A DNA stretch of 26,834 nucleotides, from NCBI GenBank assembly GCA_002390425.1, contig DGPL01000011.1, positions 1-26,834 of the forward strand, in the 5' to 3' direction. The stretch comes from Kordiimonadaceae bacterium UBA4441 (GTDB lineage Bacteria; Pseudomonadota; Alphaproteobacteria; Sphingomonadales; Emcibacteraceae). The position numbers and the translations under genes were made by a program. Below, in pieces: positions 8,251 through 16,213 of this stretch (within the stretch, counting starts at the first letter, position 1; each line of letters opens with the position of its first letter). The notes under the pieces are model-generated. The model searched no databases. It was not told the DNA's origin and was given only the letters and a program-made list of their open reading frames with translations.

Positions 8251-9627
8251 ATGACCAAAAAAGTTAAACTAATTAAACCCGTTCTTGGCACAGCAACAGC
8301 TATAATAGCCTTGATTGGTAGCTCGCTTTTCGCGAATGCTGATGATTTAAAGGCGGCATTAGAAACCGCGTATATTAGCAACCCAGACCTCGAAGCTGCA
8401 AGAGCTAGTCAGCGTGCCGTTGATGAAACAGTTAACCAAGCAAAAGGTGGCTGGCGCCCGACTATAGTGGGGACAGGATCTATTGCAAAACAGAAAAATA
8501 ATAGTACCGGAGTTTTTGCCCAAAACTCGACAACGACTCCAAAATCACTTGGGATATCACTAGAACAGAATGTATTTAGAAGTTTTCAAACAGTAAATCA
8601 AACGGGTGAAGCACGTAAAAATGCAGAGGCCGGACGCGCAGATCTGTTAAACACAGAACAAAATGTGTTTATTAATGTAGTTTCCGCCTATTCGAATGTA
8701 ATTAGTGATGAAGCATTCCTTGAATTTACAACAAATAACGTCATCGCACTTCAACGTCAATTGCAAGCAAGCGAAGATCGTTTCGAAGTTGGTGAAATTA
8801 CACGTACGGATGTTGCGCAATCTCGTGCGCGTCTATCACGCGCACAAACCGAAAAAATTGCGGCTGAAGCAACCTTAACCGCAAGTCGTGCGGCTTACCG
8901 TCGCGTGGTCGGTAATGAGCCAGGCACCCTGGAGCGTGATATTGTAATTCCACCTTTACCTGCTTCAGAAAAAGCGGCACTGGATATTGCATCACGCACA
9001 CATCCACTTGTCGTTGCTGCTAGTGCTTCAGAAAAAGCAGCTGATTACGCAGTGAAGAGACAATATGGTGGTCTTGGCCCAACCGTAACGGTTGGCGCAA
9101 GCTACACAAAAAACTATGATCGTTTTTTACCTGGTGATGAAGCATCTGCAACAGCAATACGGGCAGATCTTCGTTTACCCATTTATCAAGCTGGCGTTCA
9201 AGCATCCGTTGTTCGTCAAGCAAAACAGCGTCGCAGTCAATTTCGTATACAAGAAATTGCCGCTGAACGCCAAGTTCACGAGTTAGTTAGAAATGCTTGG
9301 GAAAGTTACCGTGAAGCGAGTGCGCGTATCATTTCAACTTTGGATCAATTAGAAGCAAACGAAATAGCCCTTGAAGGCGTTCGTCAAGAAGCTGATGTTG
9401 GATCACGTACTATTCTTGATGTGCTTGATGCCGAACAAGAATTATTGGACGCACGTGTGAATAACGCCACTGCCGTTCGTGATAGAATGGTTGCTGCATA
9501 TAATCTTCTTTCATCAATGGGGAAGTTGAATGCAAAAGACCTAGCATTAAACGTAGATATTTATGATGCAGAAGAAAAAAGTAAAAGCGTAGAAAATAAA
9601 ATCTACGGTTTTGGTACTGAAGAATAA
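8251..9627 (+). CDS. tolC: TolC family outer-membrane efflux protein
   Basis: The 458-residue protein is the outer-membrane channel of tripartite efflux and type I secretion systems. A Sec signal peptide covers residues 1-30 with cleavage predicted after ANA. The mature protein shows the two repeated OEP halves: the first opens LKAALETAYISNPDLEAARAS with GWRPTIVGTGS, and the second contains LRLPIYQAGVQASVVRQAK and VGSRTILDVLDAEQELLDARVN. Both halves include long helical coiled-coil stretches. The length is standard for alphaproteobacterial TolC. It lies between the PCMT-like gene and popZ. No inner-membrane or periplasmic adaptor partners are adjacent, as usual when TolC is shared by several pumps. 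Confidence 0.93.
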   Translation: MTKKVKLIKPVLGTATAIIALIGSSLFANADDLKAALETAYISNPDLEAARASQRAVDETVNQAKGGWRPTIVGTGSIAKQKNNSTGVFAQNSTTTPKSLGISLEQNVFRSFQTVNQTGEARKNAEAGRADLLNTEQNVFINVVSAYSNVISDEAFLEFTTNNVIALQRQLQASEDRFEVGEITRTDVAQSRARLSRAQTEKIAAEATLTASRAAYRRVVGNEPGTLERDIVIPPLPASEKAALDIASRTHPLVVAASASEKAADYAVKRQYGGLGPTVTVGASYTKNYDRFLPGDEASATAIRADLRLPIYQAGVQASVVRQAKQRRSQFRIQEIAAERQVHELVRNAWESYREASARIISTLDQLEANEIALEGVRQEADVGSRTILDVLDAEQELLDARVNNATAVRDRMVAAYNLLSSMGKLNAKDLALNVDIYDAEEKSKSVENKIYGFGTEE

Positions 9628-9647
9628 AGCTCAAGAATTCGGTTTAA

Positions 9648-9673
9648 TTAACCAAATCTTAAAATTTTGTTAA
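9648..9673. promoter_or_regulatory. tandem CtrA-like binding sites upstream of popZ
   Basis: Three TTAA half-sites start at 9648, 9659 and 9670. Each neighbouring pair is separated by exactly seven bases, giving two overlapping TTAA-N7-TTAA motifs, the consensus bound by the alphaproteobacterial cell-cycle regulator CtrA. They lie in the 187-base gap between tolC and popZ, about 140-165 bases before the popZ ATG. The region is very AT-rich, so chance occurrence is possible. The functional link to a cell-pole gene makes the call attractive but unproven. Confidence 0.4.
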
Positions 9674-9814
9674 ATATTTCTGTTAAAAAACATTGATAAT
9701 CTTCTGAAATTAAATAAAAATATTATGGTTAAAAAATATGGTAAAAACAGATATAAATATATTGCCTAAAAATATTTGAACAAATTATAGACATTTAAGT
9801 GCGGGAACCTAAAA

Positions 9815-10444
9815 ATGAGCGAACCGGAAATAGAAGAAGAACCAAGTATGGAAGAAATTCTTGCGTCTATTCGCCGGATCATATCCGAGGATGACGAAGA
9901 ACCGGCCAAAGAGCCCGCTGCTGAACCGGAGCCCGCTCCAGAACCCGAGGCAGAAAAAGACGCTGAACCAGCAGAAGAAGCGGATGTTTTGGAATTGACC
10001 GAAGATGACCTTGAAGAAGATGCCTCTCAAGACGACATCGATAGTATGTTCGATAATATTGAAGAATCAGATCAAGAAGAAGATGAACTCGTCTTGGAAG
10101 ATGAACCTGAAGAAGAACCTGAGCCAGAACCCGAGTCAGAACCTGAAGTTGAGCAAGTTGCGTCAGCCCCAGCAATGGATATGGGTATTGATGATGTTGA
10201 TCCAGCCCTTGATGAAGATGCGCTTGTGTCATCAGAAGCAGGTGACAATATCATGGGACAGTTTGATGCTTTATCCGCGCTACTAACTACCGGTTACCAA
10301 GGATCAGGCAATACCCTCGAAGACCTGGTCCGTGAACTTCTTAGACCTATGCTAAAAGAATGGCTAGATGCAAATCTACCAGAAATCGCAGAAAGAATGG
10401 TCGCCAAAGAAATAGCGAGATTGGCCAGAACTAAAAAACCTTAA
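9815..10444 (+). CDS. popZ: PopZ-like polar organizing protein (DUF2497)
   Basis: The 209-residue protein has the three-part PopZ layout. The N-terminal helix MEEILASIRRIISEDDEEP (residues about 11-30) is the client-binding segment. A long acidic and proline-rich disordered linker follows (residues about 28-115, rich in E, D and P). The C-terminal helices, beginning NTLEDLVRELLRPMLKEWL and ending with PEIAERMVAKEIARL, drive oligomerisation. In Caulobacter, PopZ forms the polar scaffold that anchors the ParB-parS centromere; the role here is by homology. Position between tolC and valS is conserved in the class. A hairpin terminator follows before valS, and CtrA-like sites precede the gene. Confidence 0.93.
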   Translation: MSEPEIEEEPSMEEILASIRRIISEDDEEPAKEPAAEPEPAPEPEAEKDAEPAEEADVLELTEDDLEEDASQDDIDSMFDNIEESDQEEDELVLEDEPEEEPEPEPESEPEVEQVASAPAMDMGIDDVDPALDEDALVSSEAGDNIMGQFDALSALLTTGYQGSGNTLEDLVRELLRPMLKEWLDANLPEIAERMVAKEIARLARTKKP

Positions 10445-10483
10445 TTTATTAAAGACAAAACGAATAATAAGTTATATTTTCAG

Positions 10484-10516
10484 ACAGAAGAGCCAATAAT
10501 CGGTTCTTCTGTTTTT
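10484..10516 (+). terminator. rho-independent terminator between popZ and valS
   Basis: An 11-bp stem (ACAGAAGAGCC paired with GGTTCTTCTGT, one G-T wobble) encloses a seven-base loop and is followed by TTTTATTT. It lies 40 bases after the popZ stop and 23 bases before valS. Termination here may be partial, because no obvious separate valS promoter was seen. Confidence 0.75.
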
Positions 10517-10538
10517 ATTTGGGAAAAAGAATTTAAAA

Positions 10539-13214
10539 ATGCTTGAAAAGACTTTTGATTTTTCGAAACGCGAAAAAGATATATATGACCATTGGAATGA
10601 CACTGGTGCCTTTAAATGCGGTCAAAATTCTGACGCAGAACCATATACAATTATATTACCACCACCAAATGTGACAGGAAGCCTTCATATTGGTCATGCC
10701 CTTAATCATACGCTTCAAGATATCCTTATTCGTTTTGAACGTATGCGCGGAAAAGACGTCTTGTGGCAACCCGGTATGGATCATGCCGGTATTGCAACCC
10801 AAATGGTCGTTGAACGTCAACTTGATGCTGGAAACATTCGACGCCATGACCTTGGCCGCGAAGGGTTCATCGATCGCGTTTGGGAATGGAAAGAAGAAAG
10901 TGGCGGCATCATCTTTAATCAAATGCGTCGATTAGGACAAAGTTGCGATTGGAGCCGCCAAAAATTTACGATGGATGATGGTTTCGTCAAAGCCGTCCTT
11001 AAGAAATTCGTTGACCTTTATAATGATGATCTGATTTTCAAAGCAAAACGTCTCGTTAATTGGGATCCCAAATTATGCACAGCTATTTCTGACCTTGAAG
11101 TTGAACAAAAAGAAGTGAATGGTAATTACTGGCATTTCAAATATCCCGTTGATGGCGAAGAGGGACGTTTCCTTATTGTTGCAACAACCCGTCCTGAAAC
11201 CATGCTTGGTGATGTTGCTGTTGCCGTTAATGCGGATGATGATCGCTATAAAGATCTTATTGGCAAAACGCTAACCTTACCGATAGTCGGTAGAAAATTA
11301 ATCGTTATTGCTGATGAACATGCGGATCCTGAAAAAGGATCTGGTGCCGTTAAAATTACCCCAGCCCATGATTTTGATGATCATATGGTTGGAAAGCGTC
11401 ACAATCTGGAAAATATTAATATTTTTGATGAATATGCGCATCTTAACGACAATGTCCCCGAAAAATATCGCGGCATGGAACGATTTGAAGCCCGAAAAGC
11501 CATCGTCGCGCAAATGGAAGAACTAGGGTTTTTAGATAAGGTAGAGCCAACTGTTCATATGGTGCCTTACGGTGATCGCTCCGGGGTTCCCATTGAACTG
11601 TGGCTAACGGACCAATGGTATGTGGACGCAGAAACACTGGCAAAACCGGCCCTTGAAGCAGTTGAAAAGGGCGACACCAAATTTGTGCCAAAGACATGGG
11701 AAAAAACATATTACGAATGGATGCGTAATATTGAGCCATGGTGCGTATCTCGTCAATTATGGTGGGGACATCAAATTCCTGCATGGTATGGTCCTGATGG
11801 TGAAACCTTTGTAGCCAATACCGAAGAAGAAGCGCAAGGCTTAGCCGATGCTCATTATGGTGAGAAAAAAGATCTTAAGCGTGATGAAGATGTACTTGAT
11901 ACTTGGTTTTCTTCCGCATTATGGCCAAATGGAACTCTGGGTTGGCCAGAGAATACACCAGAATTAAATCGTTACTATAAATCCAATGTTTTGGTCACTG
12001 GGTTTGATATTATTTTCTTCTGGGTCGCAAGAATGATGATGGATGGACTATATTTCATGAAAGATGAAAATGGCGTTCCAGAAGTGCCATTTGAAACCGT
12101 CTATGTTCATGCGCTTGTACGTGATGAACATGGTGCCAAAATGTCTAAATCTAAAGGCAATGTTATCGACCCGCTAGAGCTTGCGGATAAATATGGCGCA
12201 GATGCGCTTCGCTTTACACTTGCAGCGATGGAAGCACAAGGCAAGGACATCAAAATGTCCGATAAACGCGTTGAAGGGTACCGCAATTTTGGGACTAAAC
12301 TCTGGAATGCGGCAAAATTCTGCGAAATGAATGAATGTTTTAATACGACTGGTGATTTCGATCCATCCAATGCGAAATTAACATTGAATAAATGGATTAT
12401 CGGCGAAGCAGAAAAAGCCGCACTAAAAGTCACACAGTCATTAGAAGCATTTAAATATAACGAAGCTGCCTCTGCCGCATATCATTTCACATGGGGTACA
12501 TTCTGCGACTGGTATATTGAACTTGTGAAACCACAATTTTATGCAGATGACGGCGCGGAAAAACAAGAATGCCGAAAAACAGCGGCATGGGTGATGGATC
12601 ACATATTAAAAATGCTTCATCCATTTATGCCATTTATCACCGAAGAATTATGGGGCTCACTTTCTACATCACGAGATAGCGACCTTATTTTAGCCACATG
12701 GCCAACCTATAACCCTGAAAATGTTGGTGACGCCGCTAGCCAAGAAATGGAGTGGTTAATCACATTAATAACCGATATTCGTGCTGCACGTTCAGAAATG
12801 AATGTTCCAGCAGGGGCAAAAATCGACATGTTGGTTTCCGGAGCGACGAACAATACGGAAAATGCGATCAACAGTCAGTTAGAACTTTTAAAGCGTCTTG
12901 CGCGCCTTGAGAATATTGATAAACTATCCGGTGATGCACCAAATGGTGCCATTTCCGTCGTGGTCGGCGAAGCAACATATTATCTGCCGCTAGCGGACGT
13001 GATCGATATCGATGCCGAAAAAGCGAGACTGAATAAATCGCTTGAAAAGCTTGAAAAGGAAATCAAATCTGTATCCGGCAGATTAAATAACGAAAATTTT
13101 GTTTCAAAAGCACCACCACATGTAATTACGGAAAATAAAAAGGGTCTTGAAGAAGCAGAACAAAAGGCAGTAAAAATTAAAGAAGCATTGGAGCGGTTAG
13201 CTTCAATGAATTGA
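10539..13214 (+). CDS. valS: valine--tRNA ligase
   Basis: The 891-residue class I aminoacyl-tRNA synthetase charges tRNA-Val in the cytoplasm. The HIGH signature is residues 50-53 in PPPNVTGSLHIGH and the KMSKS signature is 534-538 in HGAKMSKSKGNVIDP. The editing domain is present (VATTRPETMLGDVAVAV and GSGAVKITPAHDFDD), as is the C-terminal coiled coil from about residue 820 onward that grips the tRNA. Length and domain order are normal and there are no lesions. DUF3108 begins seven bases after the TGA stop, so the two genes share a transcript. Confidence 0.98.
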   Translation: MLEKTFDFSKREKDIYDHWNDTGAFKCGQNSDAEPYTIILPPPNVTGSLHIGHALNHTLQDILIRFERMRGKDVLWQPGMDHAGIATQMVVERQLDAGNIRRHDLGREGFIDRVWEWKEESGGIIFNQMRRLGQSCDWSRQKFTMDDGFVKAVLKKFVDLYNDDLIFKAKRLVNWDPKLCTAISDLEVEQKEVNGNYWHFKYPVDGEEGRFLIVATTRPETMLGDVAVAVNADDDRYKDLIGKTLTLPIVGRKLIVIADEHADPEKGSGAVKITPAHDFDDHMVGKRHNLENINIFDEYAHLNDNVPEKYRGMERFEARKAIVAQMEELGFLDKVEPTVHMVPYGDRSGVPIELWLTDQWYVDAETLAKPALEAVEKGDTKFVPKTWEKTYYEWMRNIEPWCVSRQLWWGHQIPAWYGPDGETFVANTEEEAQGLADAHYGEKKDLKRDEDVLDTWFSSALWPNGTLGWPENTPELNRYYKSNVLVTGFDIIFFWVARMMMDGLYFMKDENGVPEVPFETVYVHALVRDEHGAKMSKSKGNVIDPLELADKYGADALRFTLAAMEAQGKDIKMSDKRVEGYRNFGTKLWNAAKFCEMNECFNTTGDFDPSNAKLTLNKWIIGEAEKAALKVTQSLEAFKYNEAASAAYHFTWGTFCDWYIELVKPQFYADDGAEKQECRKTAAWVMDHILKMLHPFMPFITEELWGSLSTSRDSDLILATWPTYNPENVGDAASQEMEWLITLITDIRAARSEMNVPAGAKIDMLVSGATNNTENAINSQLELLKRLARLENIDKLSGDAPNGAISVVVGEATYYLPLADVIDIDAEKARLNKSLEKLEKEIKSVSGRLNNENFVSKAPPHVITENKKGLEEAEQKAVKIKEALERLASMN

Positions 13215-13221
13215 GGTTAAA

Positions 13222-14082
13222 ATGAGTATATTTTATAAGACAATCGTTCTATTTTTTGCATTAACGGCCTACGCCGCTGCGCAGAGTGGTTCGTCATATA
13301 AAGTTAACCTTAAATATAAAGCCTATTGGGGTGGTTTTACTGTCGCTGAAATTAACAGCGATACAATTATTGATAATGATAACTATGAAGTCAGTGCCGA
13401 TTACCAAGTAAAAGGCATTGCTTCAATTGTTGGCAAAATGCAAAACCATACTATGGCGCGTGGCATCATGCATAGAACAGGTGAATACCGCCAAGAATAT
13501 TATCAAAGTCAAGGCAATTTCGGAAAATTTAAGTATTTAAACAAAGTGACTTTTAATCCTGACAACCTAAAAGTAACTGATCATGTTCAAGAAGTGGAAC
13601 TACGTGAAGATACTGAATATGTGCCAGTTGATGATTTGGATAAACATGGCTTTGACCCAATGACATTATTCCTAAATATGATCATGAATAAAAATTTTAA
13701 TCGTGATTATAAAACAGAATATAGCGACAGACAATTTGGCGGCATATTTGTTTCGCGCCAAAGCTTCATTTGCGATGAATATGAAACCCGCGACAGAGAA
13801 AGCCGTTCAGTTTTTGAAGGCGAGACAACCATATGTAAAATTGATGGTGAACTTCTTGCCGGTGGTATCCGCAGCACTGATCCTAACAAGAAGCGCAAAC
13901 GCGGTCGCGAAGACGACGATCAAGACAGCCGATTATGGTTTGGAAAAATGCCGGGTTTTGACGGCATGATCCCAGTTTATACCCAATTTCCTATTGGCTG
14001 GGGGAAGGCGCGTATTTACCTTAGCGACTTCTCAATTGAACCTCTAGAAGGCAATATCGTCAACGCGAAGAATACTCAGTAA
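13222..14082 (+). CDS. DUF3108 family exported protein
   Basis: The 286-residue protein starts with a Sec signal peptide (MSIFYKTIVLFFALTAYAAA, cleavage near residues 18-20). The body resembles DUF3108, a predicted beta-rich periplasmic domain: KVNLKYKAYWGGFTVAEI and NYEVSADYQVKGIASI near the start, and a C-terminal YTQFPIGWGKARIYLSDFSI. A basic-acidic stretch (KKRKRGREDDDQD) near residue 225 looks like a surface loop. A GAGG ribosome site overlaps the valS stop region and the spacing is seven bases, so translation is probably coupled to valS. The function of the family is not established. The gene converges on DUF899 with 16 bases between and no terminator visible. Confidence 0.82.
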   Translation: MSIFYKTIVLFFALTAYAAAQSGSSYKVNLKYKAYWGGFTVAEINSDTIIDNDNYEVSADYQVKGIASIVGKMQNHTMARGIMHRTGEYRQEYYQSQGNFGKFKYLNKVTFNPDNLKVTDHVQEVELREDTEYVPVDDLDKHGFDPMTLFLNMIMNKNFNRDYKTEYSDRQFGGIFVSRQSFICDEYETRDRESRSVFEGETTICKIDGELLAGGIRSTDPNKKRKRGREDDDQDSRLWFGKMPGFDGMIPVYTQFPIGWGKARIYLSDFSIEPLEGNIVNAKNTQ

Positions 14083-14098
14083 TTAATACTTCATTCCC

Positions 14099-14800
14099 CT
14101 AATAGTCGTCATAACTATCATTGCGTCTAATCCATTCCATTGGATAGGAAAAATCATCCTCATCACGACCTGCTGGTGTGATATCTATGAAATGATAACT
14201 TCCGATTAACATATCAAGGCCGCGGCCATATGTTGAATAGGTATGGGCAACGGTGCCGTCATTTAATTTAACAAAAACACTGGCACCCGGCATTTCTTCA
14301 TTAAATGTTTGATCGGTATAATTATAACCGTTTCCGTCTTTAACCTCACCATTAGGGAAGGTCACACCGAAATCTTCACCAAAGGAATTCCCATCTGCTG
14401 AAGCCCAATTAAAAGACCAACCAAGGCGTTCCTTATAATCATTTAATTTTTCAAGTGGAGCATTTGATATCGCAACCAGACTAACATCACGCGCATTAAG
14501 GTGCATATCAATGCCATTAAAATTATCCGCAAGATAAGAACAACTTGGGCAGCCTTCTTCCCAATCTTTTCCAAACATAAAATGATATACAATCAATTGC
14601 GTATTATAGCCAAAAAGTTCATAAAGGCTTTTATCACCGTCATTGGTTTTAAAGATATAATCTTTATCAACACGCACCATGGGAAGGTCACGCCGCGCCG
14701 CCGAAAGCGCATCGCGTTCTTTGTCAAAAGCCTTTTCTTTTTCTAATAGCGCTTTACGCGCATCAAGCCACTCTTCTCGTGATGCAATTCTTTGAACCAT
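14099..14800 (-). CDS. DUF899 family thioredoxin-fold protein
   Basis: The 233-residue protein belongs to the DUF899 group of thioredoxin-like proteins. Landmarks are the N-terminal EEWLDARKALLEKEKAF, the RRDLPMVRVDKDYIF segment, a C84-x2-C87 pair in EEGCPSCSYLADNF, and the AISNAPLEKLNDYKERLGW region. The CPSC pair sits where a redox motif would be, but family members are poorly characterised and no substrate is inferred. A strong AAGGAGAG ribosome site precedes the ATG at 14800. It is the last gene of an ArsR, SRPBCC, DUF899 operon: its ribosome site lies against the stop of the repaired SRPBCC frame. Unlike the middle gene it is intact. Confidence 0.88.
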   Translation of the reverse strand: MVQRIASREEWLDARKALLEKEKAFDKERDALSAARRDLPMVRVDKDYIFKTNDGDKSLYELFGYNTQLIVYHFMFGKDWEEGCPSCSYLADNFNGIDMHLNARDVSLVAISNAPLEKLNDYKERLGWSFNWASADGNSFGEDFGVTFPNGEVKDGNGYNYTDQTFNEEMPGASVFVKLNDGTVAHTYSTYGRGLDMLIGSYHFIDITPAGRDEDDFSYPMEWIRRNDSYDDY

Positions 14801-14811
14801 AACTTCTCTCC

Positions 14812-15287
14812 TTAAGTTTTTGCAATTCTATTTGCATAATTATTAAATGTTCCGTTCCAACCACTACCAACACTAAGTCGTCCGTCACGGTTATCAATTT
14901 CTGAATGCGTTAATGTGACTTTTTGTTCCTTTAGGGTCTTCTTTAAATACTATTGTGACAACTGATTGTTCAGTAATTATTTCATTACCATCATTAAAAC
15001 GTTCATAGAATTGCCAATCAAAAACCAGTTTTTCATTTTCTATAATTTCTAAATACTTTCCCTCTAACGTGCCGGTTTTCTCTTCCGTATCAATGAAAAG
15101 TAAACTTAATCTTCCACCCACTTTAAGATCGATCTTTGCATTAATCATTGAATTTGGATTTTCCCCAAGCCACTGCACAACTTCATCAGGATTGGTCCAT
15201 GCTTCAAAAGCCTCTTCTTTCGTTACCGGAAAAAATGCCTTCAACAATAACAGGTGTACTCCCAAGTTCTGTTTTTAAATATTTCAT
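14812..15287 (-). pseudogene. SRPBCC/AHSA1-type protein with two homopolymer frameshifts
   Basis: The natural start is the ATG at 15287, which overlaps the ArsR stop (ATGA), a sign of translational coupling. It reads MKYLKTELGSTPVIVEG. In a run of six A/T at 15230-15235 one extra base shifts the frame, and the next segment (FPVTKEEAFEAWTNPDEVVQWLG) continues in another frame. A second +1 shift in the five-T run at 14920-14924 precedes the tail, which restores KVTLTHSEIDNRDGRLSVG and NGTFNNYANRIAKT and ends at TAA 14812-14814. Repaired, it is a START-like ligand-binding domain of about 158 residues, family-typical. A 123-residue fragment from 15265 remains as the longest open frame. It is either a pseudogene or the result of two sequencing errors. 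Confidence 0.82.
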
Positions 15288-15613
15288 TTTTCAATATCCT
15301 TCTTTTTTTTATCAAAATGGCGGGCGAGAGAGGCGAAATTATCATTCCAGAAGGTTTCATAATCAGTAAGCCATTCAATCGCTTCTTTCATCGGCGTCGC
15401 ATTTAATCGACAATGACGGGATCTCCCTCTTTTTTCAACAAAAACCAAGCCAGCTTCCGATAAGACGCGAACGTGTTTAGAGACAGCCGTTTGAGACATA
15501 TCAAACGGTTCTGCCAAAGTTGATAATGCTGTTTCACCTTCCGCTAATTTTGCAATGATAGCACGGCGCGTTATATCGCCTAAAGCGGTAAAAGTTACAT
15601 CGAGTTGTTGCAT
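15284..15613 (-). CDS. ArsR family transcriptional repressor
   Basis: The 109-residue winged-helix regulator has the helix-turn-helix at residues about 32-57 (LAEPFDMSQTAVSKHVRVLSEAGLV) and the wing at VEKRGRSRHCRL. No metal-binding CxC motif is seen, so it belongs to the metal-independent ArsR branch that usually pairs with SRPBCC/AHSA1 genes. A GGAG ribosome site lies eight bases before ATG, and a large palindrome sits just upstream (15623-15652), so autorepression is likely. The stop codon TGA overlaps the start of the SRPBCC gene, and DUF899 completes the operon. Confidence 0.93.
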   Translation of the reverse strand: MQQLDVTFTALGDITRRAIIAKLAEGETALSTLAEPFDMSQTAVSKHVRVLSEAGLVFVEKRGRSRHCRLNATPMKEAIEWLTDYETFWNDNFASLARHFDKKKKDIEK

Positions 15614-15622
15614 TGATAGCTC

Positions 15623-15652
15623 CTATTACTAAACCAAGTGGTTCAGTAATAG
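15623..15652. promoter_or_regulatory. probable ArsR operator palindrome
   Basis: Two 14-base arms, CTATTACTAAACCA and TGGTTCAGTAATAG, match at 13 of 14 positions around a two-base centre. The core AACCA-AG-TGGTT resembles operators of the SRPBCC-linked ArsR branch. The palindrome ends nine bases before the ArsR start codon, so it may overlap the promoter or the early transcript. Self-regulation of the three-gene operon is the natural inference. Confidence 0.7.
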
Positions 15653-15700
15653 ATCGAAAGAAAGCAATAGTCAACCAATAAGTTGACTAAATATAGCATT

Positions 15701-16213
15701 TTATTTATGATTTTTTAATTCGACAGAAAGAAGTTCAACATCACCTTCAAATGTTGAGGTTCTTAAATCACCACGACCTTCAACATTCACGGTATTAACC
15801 TGATCAATCCAAATATCACGTAAAGCATTATGGATCATAGTAAGCCCTTCAATGCTATCCGGTGCTTTTACTTCTTGATAAACCCAGAAAAACTGTCGGT
15901 CCGCTTCATAGCCAACCATATCAAGTTTCAATTCATCACCATTAAGAGGTTTTATGGCAAATCTTTCCGCTACATAATCAGCGAATTGCTTTTTGGTTTT
16001 TTCAGAACTAATGATATCTGCGTTTTTATCAAATAGCATTTGAACGGCATGCTCCGTATCATGCAAAAAGAAACGATGCATCACTTCGAGATTGCCTGTG
16101 TTTTTATTAAATAAAACTTTGGTAATCGCGGCGCGCTGCTGATGGGCGAGGGCGGACGTTACCATAACGCCCGCCATCACGAATAAAGTAAATATTCTAA
16201 CTAACGTAACCAT
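15701..16213 (-). CDS. DUF6702-like exported protein
   Basis: The 170-residue protein begins with a signal peptide (residues 1-23, cleavage after ALA) and the mature part opens HQQRAAITKVLFN. The pattern AAITKVLFNKNTGNLEVMHRFFLHDTEHAV, followed by a C-terminal IHNALRDIWIDQVNTVNVEGRG, matches the DUF6702 family of small periplasmic proteins as I recall it; this is recognition, not a search. The start codon shares one base with the stop of the upstream M1 peptidase (TAATG), so the two are translationally coupled and probably work together at the cell envelope. No enzymatic motif is visible. Confidence 0.72.
   Translation of the reverse strand: MVTLVRIFTLFVMAGVMVTSALAHQQRAAITKVLFNKNTGNLEVMHRFFLHDTEHAVQMLFDKNADIISSEKTKKQFADYVAERFAIKPLNGDELKLDMVGYEADRQFFWVYQEVKAPDSIEGLTMIHNALRDIWIDQVNTVNVEGRGDLRTSTFEGDVELLSVELKNHK

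Noticed and set aside
9879..10232. Antisense frames within popZ, including serine-rich and leucine-rich readings
   Set aside because: They are by-products of the repetitive acidic GAA/GAT codons of the PopZ linker.
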